DNA of 64,000 bases from contig NZ_KB898471.1 in NCBI RefSeq assembly GCF_000377645.1, positions 443,084 through 507,083 of the forward strand, in the 5' to 3' direction. Origin of the DNA: Thiomonas sp. FB-6 (GTDB lineage Bacteria; Pseudomonadota; Gammaproteobacteria; Burkholderiales; Burkholderiaceae_C). A program made the position numbers and the translations under genes. The notes under the pieces were generated by a model. The model saw only the letters and a program-made list of their open reading frames with translations, searched no databases and was not told the DNA's origin. Shown here one piece after another: positions 39,151 through 48,110 of this stretch. Within the stretch, counting starts at the first letter, position 1, and every line of letters begins with the position of its first letter.

Positions 39151-39668
39151 GACTGGCCCTCCTCCAGCGCATCGATGCAGGCGTCGAAGCGCGACGGGGT
39201 GACGCGCGCGTGCAGGTCCTGGCCGATCATCACCGCGGGCGAGGCCGCGCACAGGCCCAGACAGTACACCGGTTCCACCTGGAAGCGGCCCTCGGCGTCG
39301 CGGCAGGCATGGCTGCCGGCGGCGTGGCCGTCGCAGCCGGTGCGCCGCAGCACGTGCTGGTACAGCGCCTCGGCGCCCATGGCCTGGCAGGACTCGGCGC
39401 GGCAGACCTGGATCACGTGGCGCGCCGGCGCCTCGGTGCGGAAATGATGGTAATAGCTGATCACGCCGTGCACTTCGGCGCGGGACAGGTTCAGGCCGCG
39501 GGCGATCTGCGGAACCACCTCGCCGGGAATGTAGCCGACGGCCTCCTGGATCTCGTGCAGGATGGGCAGCAGCGGGCCGGGCTGGCCGGCCCAGCGTGCC
39601 AGGGCCTGCGCCGCGACGTCCTCGGCGCCATCGCCGGAACGCGCCGCGCCTTGCTGGGTTTCTCGCAT
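39147..39668 (-). CDS. fdsG: NAD-dependent formate dehydrogenase gamma subunit FdsG
   Basis: Predicted 173-residue NuoE-like [2Fe-2S] subunit. GYIPGEVVPQIARGLNLSRA and VHGVISYYHHFRTEAP are typical. Cluster cysteines lie in VCRAESCQA and VYCLGLCAASPAVMI. The ATG at 39668 follows AGGAGA by five bases, which selects it over an in-frame ATG at 39719. First gene of the operon, divergent from the regulator. Confidence 0.95.
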   Translation of the reverse strand: MRETQQGAARSGDGAEDVAAQALARWAGQPGPLLPILHEIQEAVGYIPGEVVPQIARGLNLSRAEVHGVISYYHHFRTEAPARHVIQVCRAESCQAMGAEALYQHVLRRTGCDGHAAGSHACRDAEGRFQVEPVYCLGLCAASPAVMIGQDLHARVTPSRFDACIDALEEGQS

Positions 39669-39810
39669 AGTGTCTCCTGGCAGGGTATTGCGGGACCACC
39701 GACCGCAGCGCCACGGCAAACCGCGCCCACGCCGCCGGACTGCGTCTGTTCTCCAACCACTTTAGGATCCGTGCATGCGTTGCGCAATATGCTTCGTCCG
39801 ACGCATTTCA

Positions 39811-39829
39811 TAAGAAACCGGGTTCCTAA
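39811..39829. promoter_or_regulatory. Candidate operator between fdsG and fdsR
   Basis: TAAGAAACC-G-GGTTCCTAA is an imperfect palindrome (seven of nine pairs) just upstream of the regulator start and inside the divergent promoter region. It is a reasonable binding site for the adjacent regulator; this is inference. Confidence 0.45.
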
Positions 39830-39840
39830 GGCATAACCCT

Positions 39841-40968
39841 ATGTTCGAGGTCACGATCGAAGCCCGCTGGACCCTGCGCCTGGACGGCGGCCCCGCGCTG
39901 CCGGGGCGCACCATCGCGCTGCTGCTGGCGGTGGCCGAGCACGGCAGCCTGCTGCGGGCCTGCGCCGAGGTGGGGGTGTCGTATCGCCATGCCTGGGCGC
40001 TGATCCGCGAAGGCGAGGCGCTGCTGGGCATGGCGCTGCTGGAGATGGAGCGCGGCAAGGGCTCGCGCCTGAGCCCCCTGTCGGAAAAACTGGTGTGGGC
40101 GCAACGCCGCATCGCCGCCAGGCTGTCCCCCACGCTGGACTCGCTGGGCTCGGAGCTGGAGGCCGAGATCGGCCGCGTGCAGCACGAGAACGACGCGGTG
40201 CTGCGCATCCGCGCCAGCCACGGTTTCGCGGTGGAGTCCCTGCACCAGCGGCTCAACCGCGACGGCGTACTCAACGAGCTGCGCTACTGCAGCAGCACCG
40301 ACGCCGTGGCCTCGCTGGCGCTGGACAACTGCGACCTGGCGGGCTTCCACGTGCCTATCGGCGAGTTCGAGCCCGCGGTCATCGAGCACTACCGGCGCTG
40401 GCTGCAGCCGGCCACGCAGCGCGTGATCGGCCTGGCCACGCGGCGCGTCGGCCTGATCATCGCGCGGGGCAACCCGAAAAAGATCTACGGCATCGAGGAT
40501 CTGGCGCGCGACGACCTGCGCTTCATCAACCGCCAGCCCGGCTCGGGCACGCGTTTCCTGCTGGACCTGCTGCTGCGCCGCGGCGGCATCGAGCCCGCGC
40601 GGGTGCACGGCTACGAGCAGTGCGAGCTCACCCATGCGGCGGTCGCCGCCTACGTGGCCAGCAACATGGCCGACGTGGCCTTCGGCGTGGAGACGCCGGC
40701 ACGGCGCTTCGACCTGGATTTCGTGCCGCTGCACAGCGAGCGCTATTTCCTGCTGTGCCAGGCCCGGCGCCTGGGCGACGCGGTGCTGCAGCAGACCCTG
40801 CGCACCCTGTGCAGCGCCGAGTTCCGCGCCTCCGTGGACCAGCTCGCCGGCTACCAGGCCGACAACGCCGGGCGGGTGTTCGAACTCGGCGAGGCCTTTC
40901 CGGGGGTGTGGGCGCAAGGCGCCCGCGCGCGGCGCGCGAAGCCACGGCCACGCGGCGACGCGGCCTGA
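39841..40968 (+). CDS. fdsR: FdsR-type regulator: ModE/LysR-like HTH plus periplasmic-binding-protein domain
   Basis: Predicted 375-residue transcription regulator. The N-terminal 110 residues carry the ModE/LysR-like winged helix (HGSLLRACAEVGVSYRHAWALI). The remainder is a type II periplasmic-binding-protein-like sensor (RVIGLATRRVGLIIARGNPK, RFINRQPGSGTRFLLDLLLR, AYVASNMADVAFGVETPARR), often annotated as molybdate-binding-like. A gene of this type is divergent from fds operons in related bacteria and responds to formate or molybdate status. The symbol rests on position. Confidence 0.82.
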   Translation: MFEVTIEARWTLRLDGGPALPGRTIALLLAVAEHGSLLRACAEVGVSYRHAWALIREGEALLGMALLEMERGKGSRLSPLSEKLVWAQRRIAARLSPTLDSLGSELEAEIGRVQHENDAVLRIRASHGFAVESLHQRLNRDGVLNELRYCSSTDAVASLALDNCDLAGFHVPIGEFEPAVIEHYRRWLQPATQRVIGLATRRVGLIIARGNPKKIYGIEDLARDDLRFINRQPGSGTRFLLDLLLRRGGIEPARVHGYEQCELTHAAVAAYVASNMADVAFGVETPARRFDLDFVPLHSERYFLLCQARRLGDAVLQQTLRTLCSAEFRASVDQLAGYQADNAGRVFELGEAFPGVWAQGARARRAKPRPRGDAA

Positions 40969-41159
40969 GCAGTGGCCGCGCTCGACCAATAGCGGAACTC
41001 ACCGTTCCAATTATTCAAGATCAACCCCCTCGTATACACCACCCTCGGGTTCCACCTCCTAGATCCTTCGCTTCGTATGCGGTTATAACTAGTGGTGAAG
41101 CGGCGGCCCATGGAGCCTCCGCTCGTTCCGTTCATGACACCGAGTCCCGAGGAGACGAA

Positions 41160-42794
41160 ATGTCCGAGGCTATGACCCAAACCCTGGCCGCACCCGGCCT
41201 GCTGGACCGCGCGCGCATCGTCGCCGGCCCGCGCTTCAACCGATGGCTGGTTCCGCCGGCCGCCCTGGCCATCCACCTGTGCATCGGCATGGCCTACGGT
41301 TTTTCCGTGTTCTGGCTGCCGATGAGCAAGCTGCTCTCGGGCAGCGACGCGACCTGCCAGGCCGCGGGACTGGGCACGCTCATGTTCTCGACCAGTTGCA
41401 ACTGGAGCGTGCCGATGGTCACCTCCACCTTCGAGATGTTCATCGCCGTACTCGGCCTGGCGGCCGCGCTGTGGGGCGGCTGGCTGGAACACGCGGGCCC
41501 GCGCAAGGCCGGCTTCATCGCCGCGCTGTGCTGGGGCGGCGGCATGGTGCTCGGGGGCATCGGCGTGTCCATGCACCAGCTCTGGCTGCTGTGGCTGGGC
41601 TGCGGGATCATCGGCGGCGTCGGCCAGGGCCTGGGCTACATCACCCCCGTGTCCACGCTGATCAAGTGGTTCCCCGACCGCCGCGGCATGGCCACCGGCA
41701 TGGCCATCATGGGCTACGGCGGCGGCGCGATGATCGGCGCGCCCATCGCGGTGGCGCTGATGAAGCACTACGGCGCCGGCAACGCGTCGGCCGGTGTGTC
41801 CGCCACCCTGATCACCATGGGCATCCTGTACCTGATCGTCATGTCTCTGGGTGCCTTCGGCATGCGGGTTCCGCCCAGCGGCTGGAAGCCCGAGGGCTGG
41901 ACCGAGCCGACCAAGGCCAAGGCGATGGTGACCAGCAAGCACGTGCATCTGGACACCGCCTGGAAGACGCCGCAGTTCTGGCTGATCTGGGGTGTGCTGT
42001 TCCTGAACGTGACCGCCGGCATCGGCGTGATCTCGATGGCCAGTCCGATGCTGCAGGATGTGTTCGGTGGCCACCTGATCGGGCTCGACGCGACGACCGC
42101 GCTGAGCACCGCGCAGAAGGCGGCCATCGTCGCGTCGGCGGCCGGCCTGGTGGGCCTGATCAGCCTGTTCAACAGCCTGGGACGGTTCTTCTGGGCCAGC
42201 ATCTCCGACCACATCGGGCGCAAGACGACCTACTACCTGTTCTTCATCATCGGCATCGTGATGTACCTCAGCCTGCCTGTGCTGGGGCACCATGCGATGG
42301 CGGCGGCCTTCGTGGTGGCGATCTGCATCATCCTGTCCATGTACGGCGGCGGCTTCTCCACCGTGCCGGCCTACCTGGCCGACATCTTCGGCACGCAGAT
42401 GGTGGGGGCCATCCACGGGCGCCTGCTCACCGCCTGGTCGGCGGCGGGCATCGTCGGACCCTTCCTGATCGCGCACATCCGGCAGGCGCAGATCAACGCC
42501 GGCGTGGCCCACAACCTGGTGTACGACGGCACGCTGCACATCCTGGCGGGCCTGCTGCTGGTGGGCCTGATCCTCAACTCCCTGGTGCGTCCGGTGCACG
42601 AGAAGCACCACATGGACGAGGCACGCCTGGCACGGGAGAAGTCGCTGCAGCACGAGCAGCAGGGCGCCGACGGCGCGCACAGCGCGGCGCGCGGCAGCTT
42701 CGGCACCCTCGGACTGGTGTCCTGGCTGGCCATCGGCATTCCCTTCCTGATCGGCGTGTACATCGCGCTGACCAAGGCCGCGGCCTTGTTCTGA
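41160..42794 (+). CDS. OFA-family MFS transporter (oxalate/formate antiporter-like)
   Basis: Predicted 544-residue major facilitator. AALAIHLCIGMAYGFSVFWL is the typical first helix of OFA transporters, and IKWFPDRRGMATGMAIMGYG is their A-like loop. It is longer than OxlT because of inserts around residues 55-85 and 240-265 and a charged loop near 480-510. The ATG follows GAGGAG. It is placed beside fdsR and the formate dehydrogenase, so formate, oxalate or another small carboxylate is the likely substrate. Confidence 0.88.
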   Translation: MSEAMTQTLAAPGLLDRARIVAGPRFNRWLVPPAALAIHLCIGMAYGFSVFWLPMSKLLSGSDATCQAAGLGTLMFSTSCNWSVPMVTSTFEMFIAVLGLAAALWGGWLEHAGPRKAGFIAALCWGGGMVLGGIGVSMHQLWLLWLGCGIIGGVGQGLGYITPVSTLIKWFPDRRGMATGMAIMGYGGGAMIGAPIAVALMKHYGAGNASAGVSATLITMGILYLIVMSLGAFGMRVPPSGWKPEGWTEPTKAKAMVTSKHVHLDTAWKTPQFWLIWGVLFLNVTAGIGVISMASPMLQDVFGGHLIGLDATTALSTAQKAAIVASAAGLVGLISLFNSLGRFFWASISDHIGRKTTYYLFFIIGIVMYLSLPVLGHHAMAAAFVVAICIILSMYGGGFSTVPAYLADIFGTQMVGAIHGRLLTAWSAAGIVGPFLIAHIRQAQINAGVAHNLVYDGTLHILAGLLLVGLILNSLVRPVHEKHHMDEARLAREKSLQHEQQGADGAHSAARGSFGTLGLVSWLAIGIPFLIGVYIALTKAAALF

Positions 42795-42844
42795 ACCAGG
42801 CCCGGGCCGGCAACGGCCCGGGGCCGCGCGGCTCGCCCGCGACG

Positions 42845-42875
42845 AAAAAGCCAGGCATCGCGCCTGGCTTTTTTT
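42845..42875. terminator. Intrinsic terminator after the OFA transporter
   Basis: GCCAGGC-ATCGC-GCCTGGC is followed by a run of seven T and preceded by five A. It fits a Rho-independent terminator in both directions between convergent genes, and is the best terminator in the window. Confidence 0.9.
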
Positions 42876-42906
42876 CTGCTCCGCGAGCCGCCGCCGCGGC
42901 GTGGCC

Positions 42907-44769
42907 TCAGGGGAATCCCACGCGCAGGTTGCCCCACTGGCGCTCGCCCACGCGGATCGGCACGTCCAGTTCGCGCAGCACCTCCCCGGTGTCGCGCGCA
43001 TAGATCATCAGGTGGATCGGCTTGGTGTTGTGCGCCGCCTCCAGGCCCGCGGCGTCGTTGAACATGCGCATGGCCCGGTTGCCCACCAGATCCTTCTGGG
43101 GATCGCCGGTCAGGGGCTGGTCGTAGATGGTGTTGTGGGTCGGCGTATAGCCATTGCGGTCCACGGCGAAGGCGAAGCGCAGCGTCGGGCTCCGGCCCAG
43201 CGTGCGGTCCAGCAAGGGCTGCACGCGCCGCTTGAACAGATCGCTGGCGCGGGTGCGGAACTTCGGCGGCTGCGAGCCCGGAATCGGCACGTACTGTTCG
43301 TCGAACAGTGCCTCGGGGGCTATCGCCCCCTCGGCCAGCGCCTGTTCCAGCGCCCGACCGATCTCCCGTGCGCCTTCGACGGCCGCGCGCGACGCCATGC
43401 TGAGTTCGGAGCCGGTATCGAAGTCCAGCGTGGCCTCGAGCAGCACCTTGTTCTGGTTCAAGGTCTCCAGCAATTGCGCGGACATTTCCTGCGCGCCCTG
43501 GATGCCCTGCTCGTTGGCCTGGCGCACGCCCGAGGCCATGCGCTCGAAACTCCCCGACAGCGCGCCCACCGCCTCGCGTGCCGACAGGCTCAGGCGCCGG
43601 ATCTCGCCGAACACCTCCTGGTTGGCCTCGATGCCGGTGCGGATGTCGGCGAAGCCCTGCACCACTCCGCCCATCTGCTCGGAGCTGCGCTGCACCGCCT
43701 CGCCCAGGGTCCGCGACACCTGGCGCGCCACCGCCACCGAGGCCTCGATGGCCTCGATGGACTCGCCGGCCGTCACCACGGTCTGCGCCACCTTGGTGGC
43801 CAGCCGGCGCACCTCGTCGGCCACCACCGCGAAACCGCGCCCGGCCTCGCCGGCCCGCGCGGCTTCGATGGCCGCGTTCAGCGCCAGGAGATTGGTCTGG
43901 CCGGCGATGTCGCGAATAACCTGCAGCACCTGCGTGACGCCCTGCGCATGCTGGCCGATGCGGTCGAGTTGCTGCGCGTTGCGCGAGGTTTCGTCGCTGA
44001 GGGTCTGGAATTGTTCGCGTGCCCCGCCCACGTCGCGCTGGCGCGTCTCGCAGACCTGGAAGATCTGCTGCGCGCGCTCGGCGGCGCCGGCAATGTTGTG
44101 CTCGACCGCGTGCGCGGCGTCCACCACCTGCCCCACGCCTTCGCCCACGCGCTGGATCAGGACCTCCTGCTCGGCCTGGCGCTCGCGGAACACCTGCACC
44201 GAGGCGCTGGGCGAGAAATAACCCCGCGCCGCGGCCAGCCCGACCTTGGTCGAGCCCTGTTCCCAGGCCAGGGCCATGTCGCGCAGGAAGGCCAGCACCT
44301 GGCGCGCCTGGCCGTCCAGGGCCGCCAGTTCCTGCTCGGTCGCCGCCACCGGGCGCCGCGACAGGTCCTGCAACAGGCGCTGCGCGCCGCCCGGCTCGCC
44401 GGCCTGCGCCGGCCCCGGCCACGACAGGTGCAATCCGCAGACCCGATCCTGCTCGTCGCGCAGGGGCCGCAGCAGCAGGCGCGATGCGCCCGCGTCCAGT
44501 TCGGCCTGCTCCCGCGCGCCGGCGGCGAGTTCGCGCAGCGCGCCCATGAAGGCGGCCTGATCCAGGCCCAGCGCCTGCGCCCAGGCGGCCAGCGTGGAGC
44601 CCTCGGCCACGCCGAGTGGCTCGAGCACGCTTCGAGCCGCGTCGTTGAGATGGACGACGAGGCCGCCGGCGGAGCCGTCCGCCTGCGCCAGCATTTCGCA
44701 GCTGCGCAGCGGCGCCAGGATCTGGCGCAAGGCATGCAGCGCGGTGGGGTGGAAGTTTGGTTCGGCCAT
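42907..44769 (-). CDS. Soluble methyl-accepting chemotaxis protein with C-terminal sensor domain
   Basis: Predicted 620-residue cytoplasmic chemoreceptor with no transmembrane segment. Residues 1-110 form a PAS-like domain ([20 protein letters not shown]). The signalling hairpin tip is [20 protein letters not shown] near residue 285, then [19 protein letters not shown]. Unusually, another 130-residue domain follows the signalling helices from about residue 490 ([59 protein letters not shown]). It looks like a Cache-type ligand domain. The ATG at 44769 starts the recognisable sequence. Confidence 0.87.
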   Translation of the reverse strand: MAEPNFHPTALHALRQILAPLRSCEMLAQADGSAGGLVVHLNDAARSVLEPLGVAEGSTLAAWAQALGLDQAAFMGALRELAAGAREQAELDAGASRLLLRPLRDEQDRVCGLHLSWPGPAQAGEPGGAQRLLQDLSRRPVAATEQELAALDGQARQVLAFLRDMALAWEQGSTKVGLAAARGYFSPSASVQVFRERQAEQEVLIQRVGEGVGQVVDAAHAVEHNIAGAAERAQQIFQVCETRQRDVGGAREQFQTLSDETSRNAQQLDRIGQHAQGVTQVLQVIRDIAGQTNLLALNAAIEAARAGEAGRGFAVVADEVRRLATKVAQTVVTAGESIEAIEASVAVARQVSRTLGEAVQRSSEQMGGVVQGFADIRTGIEANQEVFGEIRRLSLSAREAVGALSGSFERMASGVRQANEQGIQGAQEMSAQLLETLNQNKVLLEATLDFDTGSELSMASRAAVEGAREIGRALEQALAEGAIAPEALFDEQYVPIPGSQPPKFRTRASDLFKRRVQPLLDRTLGRSPTLRFAFAVDRNGYTPTHNTIYDQPLTGDPQKDLVGNRAMRMFNDAAGLEAAHNTKPIHLMIYARDTGEVLRELDVPIRVGERQWGNLRVGFP

Positions 44770-44861
44770 GGACCCGGGGACCTCGTCCTTAGCCAGACGA
44801 CACAAGGCCGCGGGACTTGAGGCTGCGCGCAGCTGCCGGCGAGGTGCCGCGAGCGGCCCGC

Positions 44862-47174
44862 TCAGGGCAGCTCGGGTCGCCCCCAGAGAAAACCCTGCCC
44901 CCAATCCACGCCCAGGCGGCGCATCAATTCGAAGGTCTGTTGGGTTTCGATGCCCTCGGCGATGGTGACGATGCCCAGGCCGGCGGCCATGGAGCGGATG
45001 GACTCCACCATGGCCCGCGCCCGCGGCTCCTCCACCGCGCGCTGCACCAGCGCCTTGTCGATCTTCAGGTAACGCACCGGCAGGTCGAGCAGGTACAGGA
45101 AGGAGGAATAGCCGCTGCCGAAATCATCCAGCGCGAGCTCGAAGCCGAAGTCCAGCAGGGGCTGGAGCATCTCGCGGGTCTCGCGCAGATTGCCCAGCAA
45201 CTGGCGCTCGGTGATCTCGATCACCACCGGGGCCGGCTCGCCGGGGCGGCGCGGCGGCAGGGCCGCCAGGAGTTCACGCGCGTCGCCGAGCAGGCCCTGC
45301 ACCATGTCGCTGCGCGAAAGAAAGTCGGCCGAGCAATTGATCAGCAGCTTGGCCCCTGCCTCGCCATCGCCCTCGCCGATGCGCCCGGCAACATGCTCCA
45401 GCGCGCGCCGCGAGACCAGCGCATCGATGCTGTGTTCCAGGCGCAGGTGGTGCGCGGCATCGATGAAGGCCGCCGCCTCCAGTTCCTCGCCTTGAGGCGT
45501 CAGCAGGCGTGCCAGGGCTTCCTGGCCCACCACCTGGCCGCTGTGCAGGTCGATGAGCTTGTGATAGGCCACGCGCAGGCGCCGCTGGTGCAGCGCCTGC
45601 TGCAGGCGCGAGCCCACCGACAGGCTGCCGCCGTGCTGCGCCTGGGCCGCGCGCACCTGGTTGCGCCCCGCGCGCTTGGCGTCGTAGAGCAGCGCGTCCA
45701 GGCGCGACAGCAGACGCTCGGCGCTGCCGCCCGCCCCCTCCCAGATGGCGACGCCGAAGCTCGCCGTCATGTGGATGCCGTGCTCGCGGTGCACCACCAC
45801 CTCGTCGGCGATGGCCGAACGCAGACGTTCGGCCACCTGGCAGCCCTGTTCCAGGTCGCTGCCCGGCAGCAGCACGAGGAACTCCTCGCCGCCCCAGCGC
45901 GCGAGCTCGTCCTGCGGGCGCAGCTGCTGGCGCAGCAGCGCGGCCACCACGCGCAGCACCTGGTCGCCGGCCTGATGCCCGTAGGAGTCGTTGAGCACCT
46001 TGAAGCGATCCAGGTCGAGCAGGATCATCGCGAAACCCATGCCCTGCTCGCGCGCGAGGCGGATCGCCTCGCCGAGGGCGGCGTCCATGCCGCGCCGATT
46101 GAGCAGGCCGGTCAGCGCGTCGCGCAGCGCGAGGTCGCGGTTGTAGCGAATCTGTTCGCGCAGCGCGTCCTGCGTGGCCTCGCGCGCGCGCTCTTCCGCC
46201 CGCAACCCGCGCAGCCCCTTGCGCAACAGCCAGGTGCCCAGCAGGCCGCTGCCCAGCAGCGCCGCCAGGATCGGCGCCATCGCACGCAGCCAGGTGGCGT
46301 AGACGGTGGCGAAGGGCAGGTTCACGCCGATCACGAAGGGCAGGCCCGGGCGGCGCAGGAACACGCCGAGCACGGCGTGGCCCACCGCCGTCGGCGAGCC
46401 GACGAAGGAGCCCTGCGCGGCCTGCGGGTGCAGGCGCAGCTGGCGCACCAGCACGCCGCTCTGCACGTAGCCGTAGCCCAGGCGCGAAGGCTGCGGACTG
46501 CGCATCTGCAGCAGGTGGTCGTCCTCGCGCAGCGCGACGATGGCCGCATCCGGATAGGGCACGCGCAGCTGCGACAGCAGCCCGTGGAAGATCTGCGGGT
46601 GCACCAGCACCAGCCAGCGCGCGCCGCCGACCTCGGGGTCGAGACGATGCAGGTTGGCCACCAGGAAACCCTCCCGCCCCCGCCCGGCCGAGGGATCGGG
46701 CGCCGGCGGCGCCACGCAGTCGCGGCGCGCGGCCGCGCAGCCGCGCCACGCGGCGCGGGTCAGCGGGCTCAGCGCCGGATCCTGCCCCGGGTACAGGGGC
46801 AAGGCGCCGGCCTGGCGCACGGGGCGCCCCTGCGCGTCGAGCAGCAGCGCGGCGCGCAGCGAGGGGTTGTGCCGCAGCAAGTCCCGCAGGACATCGTCGG
46901 GGGGGCGGGAGGCCAACTGCTCCTCCGCAAGCTCCTGCTTTTGCCGATATTCGTCCAGACGAGCACCAAGTTGCGCCGCATATTCACTGGCGTAAGCCCA
47001 GAGCAGGGAGCGCGCGCTGCGCTGCACCGCGCGCCATTGGTAGTAGCCGGCGGCAAGGCCCACGCAGACCAGGAAGATCAGCAGCAAGCCCCAGTAGCGC
47101 AGCACCAGGGCGCTCGAGGCCCGCGCGATGCCATCGGCGTCCCGCGCGGGCGCCTGGGCGGACGTGGAGTTCAC
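44862..47174 (-). CDS. Membrane GGDEF-EAL cyclic di-GMP enzyme
   Basis: Predicted 770-residue protein. A first membrane helix ([20 protein letters not shown]), a periplasmic sensor of about 240 residues and a second helix near residues 295-320 precede a GGDEF domain with an intact RWGGEEF active site near residue 425. The C-terminal EAL domain keeps QEALARL, the ExTE motif [23 protein letters not shown] and AEGIETQ, so it could hydrolyse cyclic di-GMP. Both domains look catalytically competent. The GTG start overlaps the upstream phosphoesterase stop (GTGA) with GGGAGAG before it. An in-frame ATG at 47201 is the alternative. Confidence 0.9.
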   Translation of the reverse strand: MNSTSAQAPARDADGIARASSALVLRYWGLLLIFLVCVGLAAGYYQWRAVQRSARSLLWAYASEYAAQLGARLDEYRQKQELAEEQLASRPPDDVLRDLLRHNPSLRAALLLDAQGRPVRQAGALPLYPGQDPALSPLTRAAWRGCAAARRDCVAPPAPDPSAGRGREGFLVANLHRLDPEVGGARWLVLVHPQIFHGLLSQLRVPYPDAAIVALREDDHLLQMRSPQPSRLGYGYVQSGVLVRQLRLHPQAAQGSFVGSPTAVGHAVLGVFLRRPGLPFVIGVNLPFATVYATWLRAMAPILAALLGSGLLGTWLLRKGLRGLRAEERAREATQDALREQIRYNRDLALRDALTGLLNRRGMDAALGEAIRLAREQGMGFAMILLDLDRFKVLNDSYGHQAGDQVLRVVAALLRQQLRPQDELARWGGEEFLVLLPGSDLEQGCQVAERLRSAIADEVVVHREHGIHMTASFGVAIWEGAGGSAERLLSRLDALLYDAKRAGRNQVRAAQAQHGGSLSVGSRLQQALHQRRLRVAYHKLIDLHSGQVVGQEALARLLTPQGEELEAAAFIDAAHHLRLEHSIDALVSRRALEHVAGRIGEGDGEAGAKLLINCSADFLSRSDMVQGLLGDARELLAALPPRRPGEPAPVVIEITERQLLGNLRETREMLQPLLDFGFELALDDFGSGYSSFLYLLDLPVRYLKIDKALVQRAVEEPRARAMVESIRSMAAGLGIVTIAEGIETQQTFELMRRLGVDWGQGFLWGRPELP

Positions 47175-47986
47175 CAAGGCTCTCCCAGGCGGATCAGGCA
47201 TTCCGGGCGAAAGGCCGGGTTCTCGAATTCCAGCTCGGCGGCCTCGGCCGCCTGCTCGATGCGCCGCGCGTTGCCCCGCGGGTTGGCCACCACCCGGCAC
47301 GCGCCGCCGCCGCCGGACACGAGGTAGTCGAAGCTGTCGTGCACATGCCCGTGCAGCCAGGCCCGCGCACCGGCCAGCAGGGGCTCCAGGCGGCTCGCGT
47401 AGGCGGGGTTCACCGGGTGCCCGGCGAATCGCGGATGCACCGAGCGGGCGCTGGGCGCGTGGTGCGTGATCACCACCGTGGGCCCGTCGAAGGGCCGCGC
47501 CAGCGAAGCCTCCAGCCAGGCGCGGCAACGCCGGTGCTCGGCCAGCGCGTCCTCGGGCGTGAACAGGCGGGGGCCGACGTGGATCACCGCGTGGTCGCGC
47601 ATGCGGCGGGCGCAGGCCTGCATCTGCTCGCGCGCATCCATCGGTTCGTCGAGCGCGTAGTCGGTCCACAGCGTGCAGCCCAGCCAGCGCACGCCCCCGA
47701 AGCTGCATTCGTCGCCGTCCAGCACGGTCACCCGGGTGCCCTCGGCGGCACGCCGCAACTCCTCGCGCGTGCGCTGCCAGTCGGCGTCGAAGAATTCATG
47801 GTTTCCCGGCACGTACAGCACGGGCACCGGCCAGTCGGCGAACAGGCGCACGCCGTCCGCGCGCGCCCCGATGTCGCCCGCGAGCACCAGCAGGTCGGCC
47901 GCCGGAGCGGGCCTGATCAGGGTTTCGAAGGGAAATCGTCGCGCCAGACGCTCCAGGTGGAGGTCGGAGGCGAGCTGGATGATCAT
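47171..47986 (-). CDS. Calcineurin-like metallophosphoesterase
   Basis: Predicted 271-residue enzyme with the classic dinuclear metal motifs: IQLASDLHLE (D-x-H), LVLAGDIGARADG (GD), YVPGNHEFFD (GNH), VITHHAPSARS and GHVHDSFDY (GH-x-H). Substrate unknown. The ATG at 47986 starts the first motif. It is translationally coupled to the GGDEF-EAL gene downstream, which suggests a joint role, perhaps in nucleotide turnover; that part is inference. Confidence 0.88.
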   Translation of the reverse strand: MIIQLASDLHLERLARRFPFETLIRPAPAADLLVLAGDIGARADGVRLFADWPVPVLYVPGNHEFFDADWQRTREELRRAAEGTRVTVLDGDECSFGGVRWLGCTLWTDYALDEPMDAREQMQACARRMRDHAVIHVGPRLFTPEDALAEHRRCRAWLEASLARPFDGPTVVITHHAPSARSVHPRFAGHPVNPAYASRLEPLLAGARAWLHGHVHDSFDYLVSGGGGACRVVANPRGNARRIEQAAEAAELEFENPAFRPECLIRLGEPW

Positions 47987-48110
47987 GCGCCCGATTGTGC
48001 TTGAGTCGGCGGGGCGCGGGCCGGCTGCGTCGCGCAATGCCGACCCAGGGTGTGGAATACGACACAAATCCGCGTCGGGGCGTCGATTCACACATTCGGA
48101 TCGTTAGCAT

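Noticed and set aside
41011-41024. FNR-like box TTATTCAAGATCAA before the OFA transporter
   Set aside because: One half-site has two mismatches and no properly spaced -10 element was found, so it is not supported.
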